A stretch of DNA of 64,000 nucleotides, taken from a virus. Positions 31,760-39,638 of this stretch are shown here, one piece after another. Numbering within the stretch: position 1 is the stretch's first letter; every line of letters begins with the position of its first letter. The stretch is from the IMG/VR virus record IMGVR_UViG_3300044692_000050, positions 1 through 64,000 of that record, one strand, 5' to 3'. The translations under genes were made by a program, and so were the position numbers. The notes beneath the pieces are model-generated. The model saw only the letters and a list, made by a program, of their open reading frames with translations, ran no database searches and was not told the origin of the DNA.

Positions 31760-32637
31760 GTCATGAGACTAGCACGAGTCGTATGACTCGCAAGGCTTGG
31801 TAACGAACCTGTGACTCGAAAGCTACATCTGCCCGGCGCTGTCCTCTTCGCCATCCCCGCCAGCACCACAGCCGGCCCCTCCGGCTCAAGTGGCTCCGGA
31901 CCCCATCCCCGCACAGGGCTGATCCCTGGTGGCATAACGTCCAGGCCGGCGAAGAAGCTGAGCACCGTCTCGCGCGCATGGTCCCGGTACCCCGTCTCAA
32001 ACGCCACCCCCGTCAGCCCGTCCGGCATCTCCCGGTGCAGCACCGAGCACAAAGCCAGCCACGACCCCGCCGGCAGCCTCGCCGCGTACCCGCCGATCAC
32101 TTCCCGTGCCCGGTCCGCGCACATGTACTGCACCAGCGGGCCGGTGAGCAGCAGGAACGGCCGGGCCACGTCGATGAGGTTCCGCACGTCCGTGTTCCCC
32201 AGCACCGCGTCCGGGTCGGCCGGGTCTGCACATGCCACGGTCACGTGCCCGGCGGTGGCGGTCATCAGCTTCGCGGCGGGCACGCTCAAGGGATCGGCCA
32301 GGACGTAGGCGACCCGGGACCTCGGTGCGGCGGCATGCACCGGCACCAGCGGAGGGCACCCCTCGGGCTCGTACCGGCACGGCAGCGAAGGGGTCAGGCA
32401 GATCACCTGCCGCACCCCCTCATGGCCCAGCCAGTTCGCGGCCCGCGTGTCGAACAGCCGGACCCTGGCCGCTCGTTCCGCCGGGGCGCACATCTGCCCG
32501 TCCGGCGGCCGGCCGTACGCCGCCTTGACCCGCTCGGCGAGGTCCCGGTCCGACGCGTAGGAGTCCGTCCCGCCGAGCAGGTAGTCGACGACTCTGGCCA
32601 GGTCCGGCTTCAGGTCCGTGAGCAGTTCGGTGGCCAT
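31756..32637 (-). CDS. DUF574 SAM-dependent methyltransferase
   Basis: This 293-residue protein has the N-terminal signature of the actinobacterial DUF574 family: LARVVDYLLGGTDSYASDRD. Later parts (VRQVICLT, VAYVLADP, FLLLTGPLVQY) follow the family's SAM fold, although the usual GSGxPT glycine motif is replaced by CLTPSLP here. The substrate is unknown. Family members are typically chromosomal genes in Streptomyces, so this may be cargo. ATG with GGAAGGGG upstream. Confidence 0.85.
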   Translation of the reverse strand: MATELLTDLKPDLARVVDYLLGGTDSYASDRDLAERVKAAYGRPPDGQMCAPAERAARVRLFDTRAANWLGHEGVRQVICLTPSLPCRYEPEGCPPLVPVHAAAPRSRVAYVLADPLSVPAAKLMTATAGHVTVACADPADPDAVLGNTDVRNLIDVARPFLLLTGPLVQYMCADRAREVIGGYAARLPAGSWLALCSVLHREMPDGLTGVAFETGYRDHARETVLSFFAGLDVMPPGISPVRGWGPEPLEPEGPAVVLAGMAKRTAPGRCSFRVTGSLPSLASHTTRASLMT

Positions 32638-33029
32638 GGGCGTGCCCCTTCCTCGTCGCTGATGTCCGAGGCCCAGGCCGCCTTCACTGATGTCTGACTC
32701 CCCGTGCCCGGTCCCGGTGCGGCGCTCACAGCGGGTGCCCTCACGGCGGCCCGGGATGGAATGGGGAGCATCGCAGGCCGTGTCTCGTGAACCCGCCGTT
32801 TCTGATCACGCACCGGGACCGGTGCTCTAGCGGGCCGTACCGGATGCGGGTTTCCCTCCCGGCGCGCGGGGCGGGGGAGCGGCTGTCGCGGCAACCTGCC
32901 GCGGTTTCGCTGTCCCCGCGCGCCCTTCCGGCACGGCCCGGCTTGAAGCGCGGCAGCCCGCTCTCGAGGTGGACACCCTGACGGGGGGGAGGTCAGTAGC
33001 GCCCGCGGGCCGCCGCGCAGAACTAGACG
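32638..33029. other. gene-free intergenic region
   Basis: About 390 bp with no convincing coding frame. It has a near repeat (CTGATGTCCGA and CTGATGTCTGA) close to the DUF574 start, which may be a control site, and short GC hairpins near 32980. Nothing else was seen. Confidence 0.6.
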
Positions 33030-33275
33030 CTACCCACTATCAGGGTCCGGTGACGCAAAGTACTCGTCGCCCTTGTTCAGCGCGTCGCCGAGCTCGGCCG
33101 CGTCGTACATGACGCTGCCCGATTCGTACGGGAACCATACGATCCACCGGTCCCCGTCAGGGGTGATGGACGCGCCGTGGTCGCGCTCGAAGCGTTCCTT
33201 GCGGAGCTTCAGCCCGGCAGGGATCAGCACTAACGCGGGACTGGGCACCAGGTACAGGTGCCGGGTGCCGCTCAC
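33030..33275 (-). CDS. small protein, unknown
   Basis: This 81-residue protein contains GASITPDGDRWIVWFPYESG, a beta-rich part, and ends acidic. GTG start coupled to the upstream gene. Confidence 0.65.
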   Translation of the reverse strand: MSGTRHLYLVPSPALVLIPAGLKLRKERFERDHGASITPDGDRWIVWFPYESGSVMYDAAELGDALNKGDEYFASPDPDSG

Positions 33276-33508
33276 CGCATGCCCAGCCGGGCGATGAACT
33301 GGCGGACCAGGCCGTCCGCTGTCTCATCGGTGAGTACGTCGCCGGAGACGCGGTGCATGGCGTGCCACTGGTCGTCTGTGCATCCGATGCCGGAATAGAG
33401 CTCGTCCCAGTGCTCGTGCAGTACGTCGAGCACGTCGTTCACGTCGACTGCGAAGGGATCCGCGCTCCCTCTCAACCCCCCCGCAGCCTTCCCCAAGGCT
33501 GCAGTCAT
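33272..33508 (-). CDS. small acidic protein
   Basis: This 78-residue protein (VNDVLDVLHEHWDELYSGIG) is acidic and helical. The ATG at 33508 was preferred over a GTG two codons upstream because GGAG is five bases before it. Confidence 0.65.
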   Translation of the reverse strand: MTAALGKAAGGLRGSADPFAVDVNDVLDVLHEHWDELYSGIGCTDDQWHAMHRVSGDVLTDETADGLVRQFIARLGMR

Positions 33509-33553
33509 TATCACTCCGTGAGATGTATCGGGTGATGATCAACCGCAGGCTAC

Positions 33554-33567
33554 CGTGCAATTGCACG
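33554..33567. promoter_or_regulatory. perfect 14-bp palindrome
   Basis: CGTGCAATTGCACG is a perfect dyad about 50 bp upstream of the leftward gene pair ending at 33030. It is a candidate operator, perhaps for the neighbouring XRE-TPR regulator. A small ACCCG/CGGGT hairpin follows near 33640. Confidence 0.45.
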
Positions 33568-33675
33568 TCAGCACCACGGGCGTAGTGATCGAATTACCTG
33601 CAGTTAGCGCCGACAGGAGGGGGTGACGCGCCCGGCGTTACCCGTGTTACGGGTGTCCTGTTTGAAAGCGAGACC

Positions 33676-34878
33676 TCAGGTCAGCCCGACGGCTGATTTC
33701 AGCGCCCGCACCTCATCCGTAGGCCGGGTGGCGCCTCGTACCGCGGCACGGGCCAGGTCCCGGAACGGGCCTTGGCTTCGCGCCCACTCAGCTGACACGG
33801 AGTGCGCCTCCAGGAGCGCGAGCACGGCCGACCTCGGGCGCCCCCGGCCCCGGCCCATGTCCATGTACGCCCGCGCCACGTCGAGATGCAGCGCCCCCCA
33901 GGATATGCCGAGGAGATCGGCCCGGCTGACCCGCTGCGCGGCCTTCACGGCCTCCTGGGAGCGTCCCAGCACCGTGTCCGTGTGCGCCCGCTGCATATTC
34001 ACCTGGCTGGGTCCGTGGCTGACGTTGTAGTCGTGCCGGTCCCCCTCGGTGTACTGCAGGGCCGTGACCGACGCCTCGGCCAGGTAGTCCCGCACCGCGT
34101 CCGCGCGCCCCGCTGCGGCGGCCGGGGCGGCGGCGGACATCAGGAGCGCGCCGTGGACGGTGAGATGCTCCATGGACACCCGGCCCGGCGGGCGGATCGC
34201 GTCGGCCATCTGCGCGGCCACCCGCTCGGCCTTGTCCAGCCTGCCCTGGTGAAGCAGGATCCAGCTGAGCGTGCCGGCGAGGGTGGCGTGCTGCAGCGGG
34301 TCGTCGCACTCGTAGGCGACCGTGATGGCCCGCCGCGCCGCGGCGAACGCGAGATCGTCGTTACCGACGTGGACCAGGACGTCCGCGGCGAGCTGCAGCG
34401 CCTGGGCGAGCGGCTTGCGCGCCGCCGCGCCATCCTCCCGGACGGCTGCGCGCCCGGCGCTGATGACCGGCGGGAGCAGCGTGGCCAGCAGCCCGAACCG
34501 GCCCGACCAGTACAGCCCCCACCCGAACTCCACGTCCCGCTCAAGCTGGCTCACGGGCGCCGGGATAGCCTCGTCTTCGCCGAGGTCCATGCCGGGGATG
34601 TCGCCGACGGACAGCAGGGCATCCCGCAGAGCCAGGATGCCGTGGTCCCGGTCGCTGCGGTCGAGCCGCTCCCCCCGGTCCAGGAGCCGGCCCGGCTCGA
34701 CGGTGAGCGCGGCGGCGATCCGCATGATGAGCTGGCAGCCGGGCAGCCGCTCCCCCCGCTCGATCTGGGAGATGTACCCGGCGCTGGTGCCCGCCGCGTG
34801 GGCGAGGGCTTCCTGGCTCATGCCGCGCTCGCGGCGCAGCTCGCCTATGCGATCACCGACGGACAGCGTAGAATCCAT
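33676..34878 (-). CDS. XRE regulator with TPR-like repeats
   Basis: This 400-residue protein has an N-terminal XRE HTH (IGELRRERGMSQEALAHAAG, SAGYISQIERGERLPG; residues 10-60) and a long helical C-terminal part made of TPR-like repeats (LAGTLSWILLHQGRLDKAER and similar). The layout is that of actinobacterial regulators that may bind a peptide through the TPR part. The ATG at 34878 was chosen because GGAGG sits eight bases upstream, whereas a TTG two codons earlier is too close to it. Confidence 0.88.
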   Translation of the reverse strand: MDSTLSVGDRIGELRRERGMSQEALAHAAGTSAGYISQIERGERLPGCQLIMRIAAALTVEPGRLLDRGERLDRSDRDHGILALRDALLSVGDIPGMDLGEDEAIPAPVSQLERDVEFGWGLYWSGRFGLLATLLPPVISAGRAAVREDGAAARKPLAQALQLAADVLVHVGNDDLAFAAARRAITVAYECDDPLQHATLAGTLSWILLHQGRLDKAERVAAQMADAIRPPGRVSMEHLTVHGALLMSAAAPAAAAGRADAVRDYLAEASVTALQYTEGDRHDYNVSHGPSQVNMQRAHTDTVLGRSQEAVKAAQRVSRADLLGISWGALHLDVARAYMDMGRGRGRPRSAVLALLEAHSVSAEWARSQGPFRDLARAAVRGATRPTDEVRALKSAVGLT

Positions 34879-35024
34879 GATCAAGGCCTCCTTCTCCTGC
34901 GGATCTCGACAATCTCAGGATAGGGAGGCCTCGGCATTTCCGCACGTCGCAGAACGAATCAAGAATGCACGTATGTACACTAAGCGATGCTTTGCGCGTT
35001 TGGCGTTATTAATTCGGCCGCCGT

Positions 35025-35228
35025 TTACCCGTGCGCTGCATCGTGCGCGAGAGGCATCTCCGGCGTGGCCTGCGCCTCGCCTGCGGGGTCGGGGATCTCC
35101 GGGGCCCGCGGGTTCAGGAACCTGCCATCGCCGGCGCAGGTGCACACCCTGAGCACGTCCCGCTTCGGCACGTCACCCGACCTCGCGGGACAGGTGAGGT
35201 CATGCAACGGGCGCCAGGTATCTGCCAT
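35025..35228 (-). CDS. small Cys protein, unknown
   Basis: This 67-residue protein has CPARSGDVPKRDVLRVCTC. A possible -10 TACCGT lies seven bases before the ATG, so the transcript may be leaderless. The function is unknown. Confidence 0.55.
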   Translation of the reverse strand: MADTWRPLHDLTCPARSGDVPKRDVLRVCTCAGDGRFLNPRAPEIPDPAGEAQATPEMPLAHDAAHG

Positions 35229-35258
35229 GCCACGCACGGTAAGGCCGGGCGCCGACAT

Positions 35259-35504
35259 TCAGCCTTCCGTCAGCCCCAGCACTTCCGCCACCCCGGGGGC
35301 CATCACGACCGCATGATCCCCTCCGGGCGCCCGGTACACGCCCCAGCCGGGTTCCAGCCGCTCCGTACGGTCATAGCCGCAGACGAGGACACAGCCGTGC
35401 TCGCGGCCCGCGGCCTGGTCCCCGGCGATGGCCTCGATCTCGGCCTCGTCGTGGATGCCGGCGATTGCGTAGTCCAGGTCAAGCTCAACATGCTTGCGGG
35501 GCAT
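35259..35504 (-). CDS. small protein, unknown
   Basis: This 81-residue acidic protein (YAIAGIHDEAEIEAIAGDQA, then VLVCGYDR) has an alpha/beta look. No family was recognised. Confidence 0.6.
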   Translation of the reverse strand: MPRKHVELDLDYAIAGIHDEAEIEAIAGDQAAGREHGCVLVCGYDRTERLEPGWGVYRAPGGDHAVVMAPGVAEVLGLTEG

Positions 35505-35553
35505 GTTCCAAGCATGACAGAGTCCCGCCGCGCCCGCCGCCTGACGCGCCCGG

Positions 35554-35637
35554 CTACTGGTCCGTGCCTCCTATCGCCAGGATGGCGGCGAAGATAAGGA
35601 TCGCCAGGATGCCAGCGAAGAGGGCTGCGGGGTTCAC
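35554..35637 (-). CDS. 27-residue membrane micro-protein
   Basis: GTG start; AALFAGILAILIFAAILAIG forms one membrane helix with a short polar tail. Its GTG overlaps the upstream stop by four bases (GTGA), which supports translation. Confidence 0.55.
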   Translation of the reverse strand: MNPAALFAGILAILIFAAILAIGGTDQ

Positions 35638-35801
35638 AGCCTCACCCCTTCCGCCCCGTGCTCTGCGTCCCACTCGGCGTCACGCCTGACCTCAGCCCTT
35701 GCCTGGTCCCTCATCCCACGGAGGACCCAGCCCCCGGCGAAGCAGACTGCGGCGATGACGGCTATGGCAGCGAGGGAGGAGATGAAGGCGGCGGCGCTCA
35801 T
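35634..35801 (-). CDS. small membrane protein
   Basis: This 55-residue protein has one membrane helix (FISSLAAIAVIAAVCFAGGW) and a charged tail. It is coupled to genes on both sides. Confidence 0.6.
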   Translation of the reverse strand: MSAAAFISSLAAIAVIAAVCFAGGWVLRGMRDQARAEVRRDAEWDAEHGAEGVRL

Positions 35802-36229
35802 ACTCCCGGCCCCCTGTGCCCGTTGAGGCAGACGAACTCCAGCATGACCGCGCCCGGCTCCAGCTCGGACCGGGCCGTGTCGCGGGGAGCGCCGCAGGTC
35901 TGGCACGTGCCGTAGATGGCGGCCTTGCGCGCCTGCTCAGGAGTCCAGTCGCCGGGGCAGGAACTGACGACGGGCGCGGTCGCGGGGTGACCGGCGGCAA
36001 GCCGTGCCCGGTTCTTGCGGCTGTCCGTGACGATCAGCTCGGTCACCTCGCGGTCACGTTGCAGGCGGGTGCAGACTTCCGCGAGGTGCGGGTCGCATGC
36101 CCAGGAGATAACCACGTCACCCCGGCGCATGATGTACCAGTGAGGGTCGGTGGCGTCGCATACCTCGCAGCAATAGGCGTAGCCGTGGCCGGTTGGTGCG
36201 GTCTCGGGTGTGGCGGTGATCTCGGTCAT
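35798..36229 (-). CDS. zinc-binding protein, unknown
   Basis: This 143-residue protein has YCCEVCDATDPHWYIMRRGD, WACDPHLAEVC, CQTCGAP and CLNGH, enough Cys/His for two zinc sites. The early part resembles treble-clef-like phage proteins. The function is unknown. Confidence 0.7.
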   Translation of the reverse strand: MTEITATPETAPTGHGYAYCCEVCDATDPHWYIMRRGDVVISWACDPHLAEVCTRLQRDREVTELIVTDSRKNRARLAAGHPATAPVVSSCPGDWTPEQARKAAIYGTCQTCGAPRDTARSELEPGAVMLEFVCLNGHRGPGV

Positions 36230-36238
36230 GGCGGTCTC

Positions 36239-36409
36239 CTAAGCCTCGTCGCCGGGATCGGGGCAGCTGGCGCACGGCTCGCAGCCGAGAAACAGCGTCT
36301 CGTAGCGGCATTCCCCGGCCCGCGAGTCCCAGAAGTAGCAGGTCTCCCGCGTGTCCTCCGGTCCTTCGTCGTCCGCCTCGTCGTCAAGGGTGCTATGGCT
36401 GTCGGTCAT
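36239..36409 (-). CDS. 56-residue Cys-rich acidic protein
   Basis: Acidic N-terminus (LDDEADDEGPEDT), then CYFWDSRAGECRYE and CEPCASCP. The five Cys residues could hold a metal or cluster. It fills the gap between two leftward genes. Confidence 0.55.
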   Translation of the reverse strand: MTDSHSTLDDEADDEGPEDTRETCYFWDSRAGECRYETLFLGCEPCASCPDPGDEA

Positions 36410-36442
36410 GGTCGGGTCTCCTGTTCCTGGTGTTTAGGCGGG

Positions 36443-36661
36443 TCAGTTGAAGCCCTCGATGTAGCGCCGGAGGCTTCCCGGCTGGCTGAAGTGACCGCCT
36501 GTGGCCAGCATGTACATCAGCTGGACGCCAGAGTGACCCGCCGTGTCCGGGTGCTTGTTCAGGTCCGAGGTCAGCGAGGCGATGGCGTTGGCCATCTCGC
36601 CCCGGTCGGCGTATTCCAGGGCGCGGTCCTTGGCCCACTTCAGGTGCTCATCTCGGTTCAT
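36443..36661 (-). CDS. actinophage conserved small protein
   Basis: This 72-residue protein starts MNRDEHLKWAKDRALEYADR and continues IASLTSDLNKHPDTAGHSGV, a family widespread in actinophages but of unknown role. Clear ATG start. Confidence 0.8.
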   Translation of the reverse strand: MNRDEHLKWAKDRALEYADRGEMANAIASLTSDLNKHPDTAGHSGVQLMYMLATGGHFSQPGSLRRYIEGFN

Positions 36662-36701
36662 GGTTCCCCCCAGGGATAGGTGATGGATTTAGGCGGCGGC
36701 A

Positions 36702-37769
36702 TCAGGGGCGGTCATGCTGGCCCCCGTACTTCCCAACGTGCCGCAGGGCCTCTGTCGCGCAGCGCCGGGCATCGCGGTGCACCTCGCTTCCGCCGAACCT
36801 GACAATGCGCCATCCGGACTCTTCGAGTAGGCGCTGGCGCTGCCGGTCCCTGGCGATATCCGTCGGGCTGGAATGCGTAGCATGCCCGTCGATCTCAAAC
36901 CCGACCTTGACGCCGGGACCGACTCTCTCCGTCAATGCGAAGTCCAGGAAGAAGTTCCTTCCCTTGACAGTGACCGGGAACTGCGGCGCGAGGATGGCGG
37001 CCAGATCGGGCGGCCACACGTCCTTGCATGCCCGCAAGAACATCTGCTCGACAGGAGAGCCGAGGGCAGGGCCGGCCGCCGTGACGGAGAACAGGGTCAG
37101 GCGGAAGGCTCCCTTGTGGCTGGCCGACAGGAGCGCGAGGCGCGTGCCGCAGGCGCAGACCATCGTGATGACGTTGTAGCCCCCGCAGGTCTCCAGGGGA
37201 TTGCTGGGTTCGTAGCGCCTTTGATCCGGATGAGCGAAGACGTTCGCGCCGACGCCGCCCGCGATTGAGCTGTCACCGCAGCGCGGGCAGAGCAGGTCCC
37301 CATCTGGAGAGAACCTGAGAGGCCGCTTCGCCCATACCCAGGAACCCGGCTCCCCTTCCGGTGGCCCCCAGGCCGCGGGCCATGCGGGGAAGTCCGGGTG
37401 TAGCCGGTACGACTTTCCGTTGCCGACCGCGGGCGTTTCCTCGGCAGGGTCCCCGTCGGCCACCTCATCGGCGTACCGTCCATCGCGAAGCCAGCTCGAC
37501 GCATGGGGGATGTACTTGGTTTCGGTGCCGTTCTCACGGCATTTGACAGCGAACCGCCTGGCCGCGTCGATGATCTCGTCGGAGTTGCCGCTCTTGCGGG
37601 TCACCCGCTGCCACAGCCTCTGCGCGCCCGCCTTGCCGATCTTGCGCGGGTAGGCAGCCCAGAACTCATCGAACTTCGGGTCGGGCGTCGTGCGGCGACG
37701 TCGCCCTGCCGACGCCTCGACGGGGATCACGCTGAGCCCGTAGTTGGGATCACTCTCGCTGGGGGTCAT
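36702..37769 (-). CDS. replication-domain / Vsr-like nuclease fusion
   Basis: This 355-residue protein joins three parts. Residues 33-98 (FDEFWAAYPRKIGKAGAQRL, HASSWLRDGRY) resemble the C-terminal domain of phage replication initiators. Residues 161-208 hold a zinc ribbon (CPRCG, CACG). Residues 236-345 look like a DUF559/Vsr-type PD-(D/E)XK nuclease: FFLDFAL with D276, VGFEIDGHATH with E292 and D294, RDRQRQRLLEESGWRIVRF. A cut at the origin or mismatch-type cleavage is possible. It lies next to the repeats at 37801-37965 and the zinc-finger gene. Confidence 0.8.
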   Translation of the reverse strand: MTPSESDPNYGLSVIPVEASAGRRRRTTPDPKFDEFWAAYPRKIGKAGAQRLWQRVTRKSGNSDEIIDAARRFAVKCRENGTETKYIPHASSWLRDGRYADEVADGDPAEETPAVGNGKSYRLHPDFPAWPAAWGPPEGEPGSWVWAKRPLRFSPDGDLLCPRCGDSSIAGGVGANVFAHPDQRRYEPSNPLETCGGYNVITMVCACGTRLALLSASHKGAFRLTLFSVTAAGPALGSPVEQMFLRACKDVWPPDLAAILAPQFPVTVKGRNFFLDFALTERVGPGVKVGFEIDGHATHSSPTDIARDRQRQRLLEESGWRIVRFGGSEVHRDARRCATEALRHVGKYGGQHDRP

Positions 37770-37800
37770 ACTGCTGGCCTCCTGCTCCTGGCCTGGGGTT

Positions 37801-37965
37801 TTATCATTTTGATAATCGCCTACGCTGCCGGTTTCGTCATGCCTGCCGAGCGCAGGGCCTCCAGCGCCGCCGCCTCCATCGCGGCATTATCATTTTGATA
37901 ATCGTTCGGGGCCGAATCATTATCACTTCGAGAATCCGACCCCCCTGGCTCTATCAAATTGATAA
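37801..37965. repeat. four AT-rich palindromic repeats, candidate origin
   Basis: Copies of TTATCATTTTGATAA start at 37801 and 37887 (identical), with diverged copies at 37920 (TTATCACTTCGAGAA) and 37951 (CTATCAAATTGATAA). The last three are spaced 33 and 31 bp apart. Copy 1 is intergenic; copies 2-4 lie inside the 3' end of the zinc-finger gene, where they encode Asn/Asp/Ser-rich residues. Iterons inside a replication gene recall the lambda O origin. Confidence 0.75.
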
Positions 37966-38614
37966 TGCCCGCATCCTCAGTGACCTGCGAAGCTTGACGC
38001 TCGTCTTCAGGCTGTGTTAGTACAACGTGGTCTGGAATTACCGCGCTCTGACCCTTGGCCTTCACTAGAGGGTCGGTCCCCCAGAGGCGGTAGGCACTGG
38101 GCTTCGGAACTCCGGCCCGCACCGCGAAGCTGACATAATCCGCCTCGCTCCCGACGGGGACCTGGACTCCCTCAAAGGCAGCCAGGATGCGGATCTTCAG
38201 CAGTCCCATCTTCAGGTCCGAGTTCATCAGCCCCGTGACGCTCGCCTTGAGTTCCAGCATCTCCCAGCGCAGCCGCTCAACTTGCCTGTCCAACTCCCTG
38301 ATCTGGGCGCGCTCTGCGGCGTTGGACCGAACCTTGCGCTTCATCTCATACTCGGGCGTGCCGTAGGGGCCGAGAAACTCCTCGGACATACCGAGGCCGA
38401 GGAGTGCGGCGCGGACTACCTCGTCGTCGCAGCCGCCATGGCAGCAGAACACGACGGGGATCGCGTCGCCGGGCGCGATGGCGAATGACCGGCGCCGGTC
38501 GGCGTGCCCCGGAACGGGGCAGCGGGCGTAGTACTGGCCAGGCTTAGAGCCGGGAATAGCGCTCGGCAGGTAGCGCAGCACTTCGCTTGCGAACCACTGC
38601 GGGACAGCAACCAC
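37820..38614 (-). CDS. CHC2-type zinc-finger replication protein
   Basis: This 264-residue protein opens with a DnaG-like finger: YYARCPVPGHADRRRSFAIA then VVFCCHGGCDDEVVRAALLG, followed by LGPYG. A coiled coil (RAQIRELDRQVERLRWEMLE) and a possible HTH (FAVRAGVPKPSAYRLW) follow. The tail is disordered and encodes the repeats. No polymerase domain is present. The paralogue at 10503 has the same layout. A role in origin binding or primer control is inferred. GTG start with GGAG upstream. Confidence 0.8.
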   Translation of the reverse strand: MVAVPQWFASEVLRYLPSAIPGSKPGQYYARCPVPGHADRRRSFAIAPGDAIPVVFCCHGGCDDEVVRAALLGLGMSEEFLGPYGTPEYEMKRKVRSNAAERAQIRELDRQVERLRWEMLELKASVTGLMNSDLKMGLLKIRILAAFEGVQVPVGSEADYVSFAVRAGVPKPSAYRLWGTDPLVKAKGQSAVIPDHVVLTQPEDERQASQVTEDAGIINLIEPGGSDSRSDNDSAPNDYQNDNAAMEAAALEALRSAGMTKPAA

Positions 38615-38741
38615 ACACTCTCCGTCCTATCGGGTGAGAACGGAGAAAAACGTCCCGAAATGTTCCCGCGCGCCCTTGAAGCGGGCCGGCCTTGCGCGGG
38701 TACACTATGGGTGGCTGAATGTTCTTCAACGTTCTCGCGAT

Positions 38742-38767
38742 GGCCCGGCGCCTATGAACGCCGGGCC
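38742..38767. terminator. hairpin terminator
   Basis: GGCCCGGCG (38742-38750) and CGCCGGGCC (38759-38767) form a perfect 9-bp stem with an 8-base loop. It lies just past the DUF397 gene and should end the leftward DUF6879-DUF397 transcript. Confidence 0.65.
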
Positions 38768-38798
38768 TCGCTGCTGTAAAGGGTAATGCGCCCCTGCC

Positions 38799-38999
38799 CT
38801 ACTCGGGCAGGTCGAACTCGCCGCGCTTGGCGCCCGCGAGGAAGCACTCCCACTCGTGCCGGGTGAACACGTGCGGGGCCTTGCTGCGGTCCTTGGTGTC
38901 GCGGACGCCTACCTCGTCGCCGCGGAACGCCACCTCGACGCAGCCGATGTCGTTGCTGCTGTCGCTCTTGAACCAGTGCGCGTCGTTCCAGTCGTTCAT
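38799..38999 (-). CDS. DUF397 protein
   Basis: This 66-residue protein has the DUF397 signature: AHWFKSDSSNDIGCVEVAF then VGVRDTKDRSKAPHVFTRHE and WECFLAGAKRGEF. In actinomycetes such small proteins act with a DUF5753 XRE regulator, as in WhiJ-type systems, and affect development. ATG 38999 overlaps the DUF6879 stop by four bases. Confidence 0.92.
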   Translation of the reverse strand: MNDWNDAHWFKSDSSNDIGCVEVAFRGDEVGVRDTKDRSKAPHVFTRHEWECFLAGAKRGEFDLPE

Positions 39000-39559
39000 G
39001 CCGCGTGCTCCCTCTCGGTGATGTTGTTTGCTGCCACGTACTCGGCCAAAGGTGCCGCGAGCCTGAGTGCGTCGTCGCGCTCCGCGCAGAACCATGCCAA
39101 CTCGCGTTCATTACGGGTCATCTCGACTCGCACCACTTCCCCGCCGTCGTAGACGAGGATGGCCGCGAGGTCGTCATCGAACAGCCAGTAGTCGTAGGAC
39201 GCGAGCCATTCCTCGTACGCCCTCTCACGACCTAGGACGCGTACGTCCTCACCCGCCTCCACCGAGGCCGGGGAAGCGTGCAGCAGGGAGAACCGGACAT
39301 AGTTCGTGACCGGCTCTGTCACGACCTTGACCCGCTGCATGGTGCGGCCGGATGCGCGGACCTCGCGGACGAGCTTCTTCCACGGCTCGCGCCATGCCGG
39401 GTCCACTGGCTGCCCGGCGAGGAACTGCGCGAAGGGCACCGTCTCGTTGTCGGCGGCGTAGTAGTCCAGCGTCTCTATGCGGAAGACGCGCCGCTTGAAC
39501 AGGCCGGTGAACTCCTGTCCTAGCTGTTCAAGCGTGGTCACGTTGTTCAGAGTGCTCAC
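38996..39559 (-). CDS. DUF6879 protein
   Basis: This 187-residue protein matches the actinobacterial family found beside DUF397/XRE pairs: LFKRRVFRIETLDYYAADNE, then FAQFLAGQPVDPAWREPWKK and a C-terminal acidic region. The GTG start at 39559 has TAGCCT six bases upstream and no good ribosome site, so it may be leaderless. It is divergent from the DUF5753 XRE gene. Confidence 0.88.
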   Translation of the reverse strand: MSTLNNVTTLEQLGQEFTGLFKRRVFRIETLDYYAADNETVPFAQFLAGQPVDPAWREPWKKLVREVRASGRTMQRVKVVTEPVTNYVRFSLLHASPASVEAGEDVRVLGRERAYEEWLASYDYWLFDDDLAAILVYDGGEVVRVEMTRNERELAWFCAERDDALRLAAPLAEYVAANNITEREHAA

Positions 39560-39576
39560 ATCACTAGGCTAGCCCC

Positions 39577-39619
39577 TGACTTTCATTGAGGCCAGCCTTA
39601 CACTGACTTAAATGACTTA
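39577..39619. promoter_or_regulatory. TGACTTA repeats in the divergent promoter
   Basis: TGACTTT (39577-39583) and TGACTTA at 39604-39610 and 39613-39619 lie between the divergent genes, around a possible rightward promoter (TTGAGG 39586-39591, TTAAAT 39608-39613). Related repeats TGACTCA/TGACTTA occur upstream of the gene at 40560. Confidence 0.5.
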
Positions 39620-39638
39620 ACCCTTTGGGAGCGCGAGC

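Noticed and set aside
32787-32981. Small rightward frame in the 32.6-33.0 kb gap
   Set aside because: No ribosome site, no coupling, and low-complexity Arg/Pro composition.
11170-37965. CRISPR arrays at the repeat clusters
   Set aside because: Repeats are 15-17 bp palindromes with unequal short spacing and no cas genes; they fit protein-binding sites.
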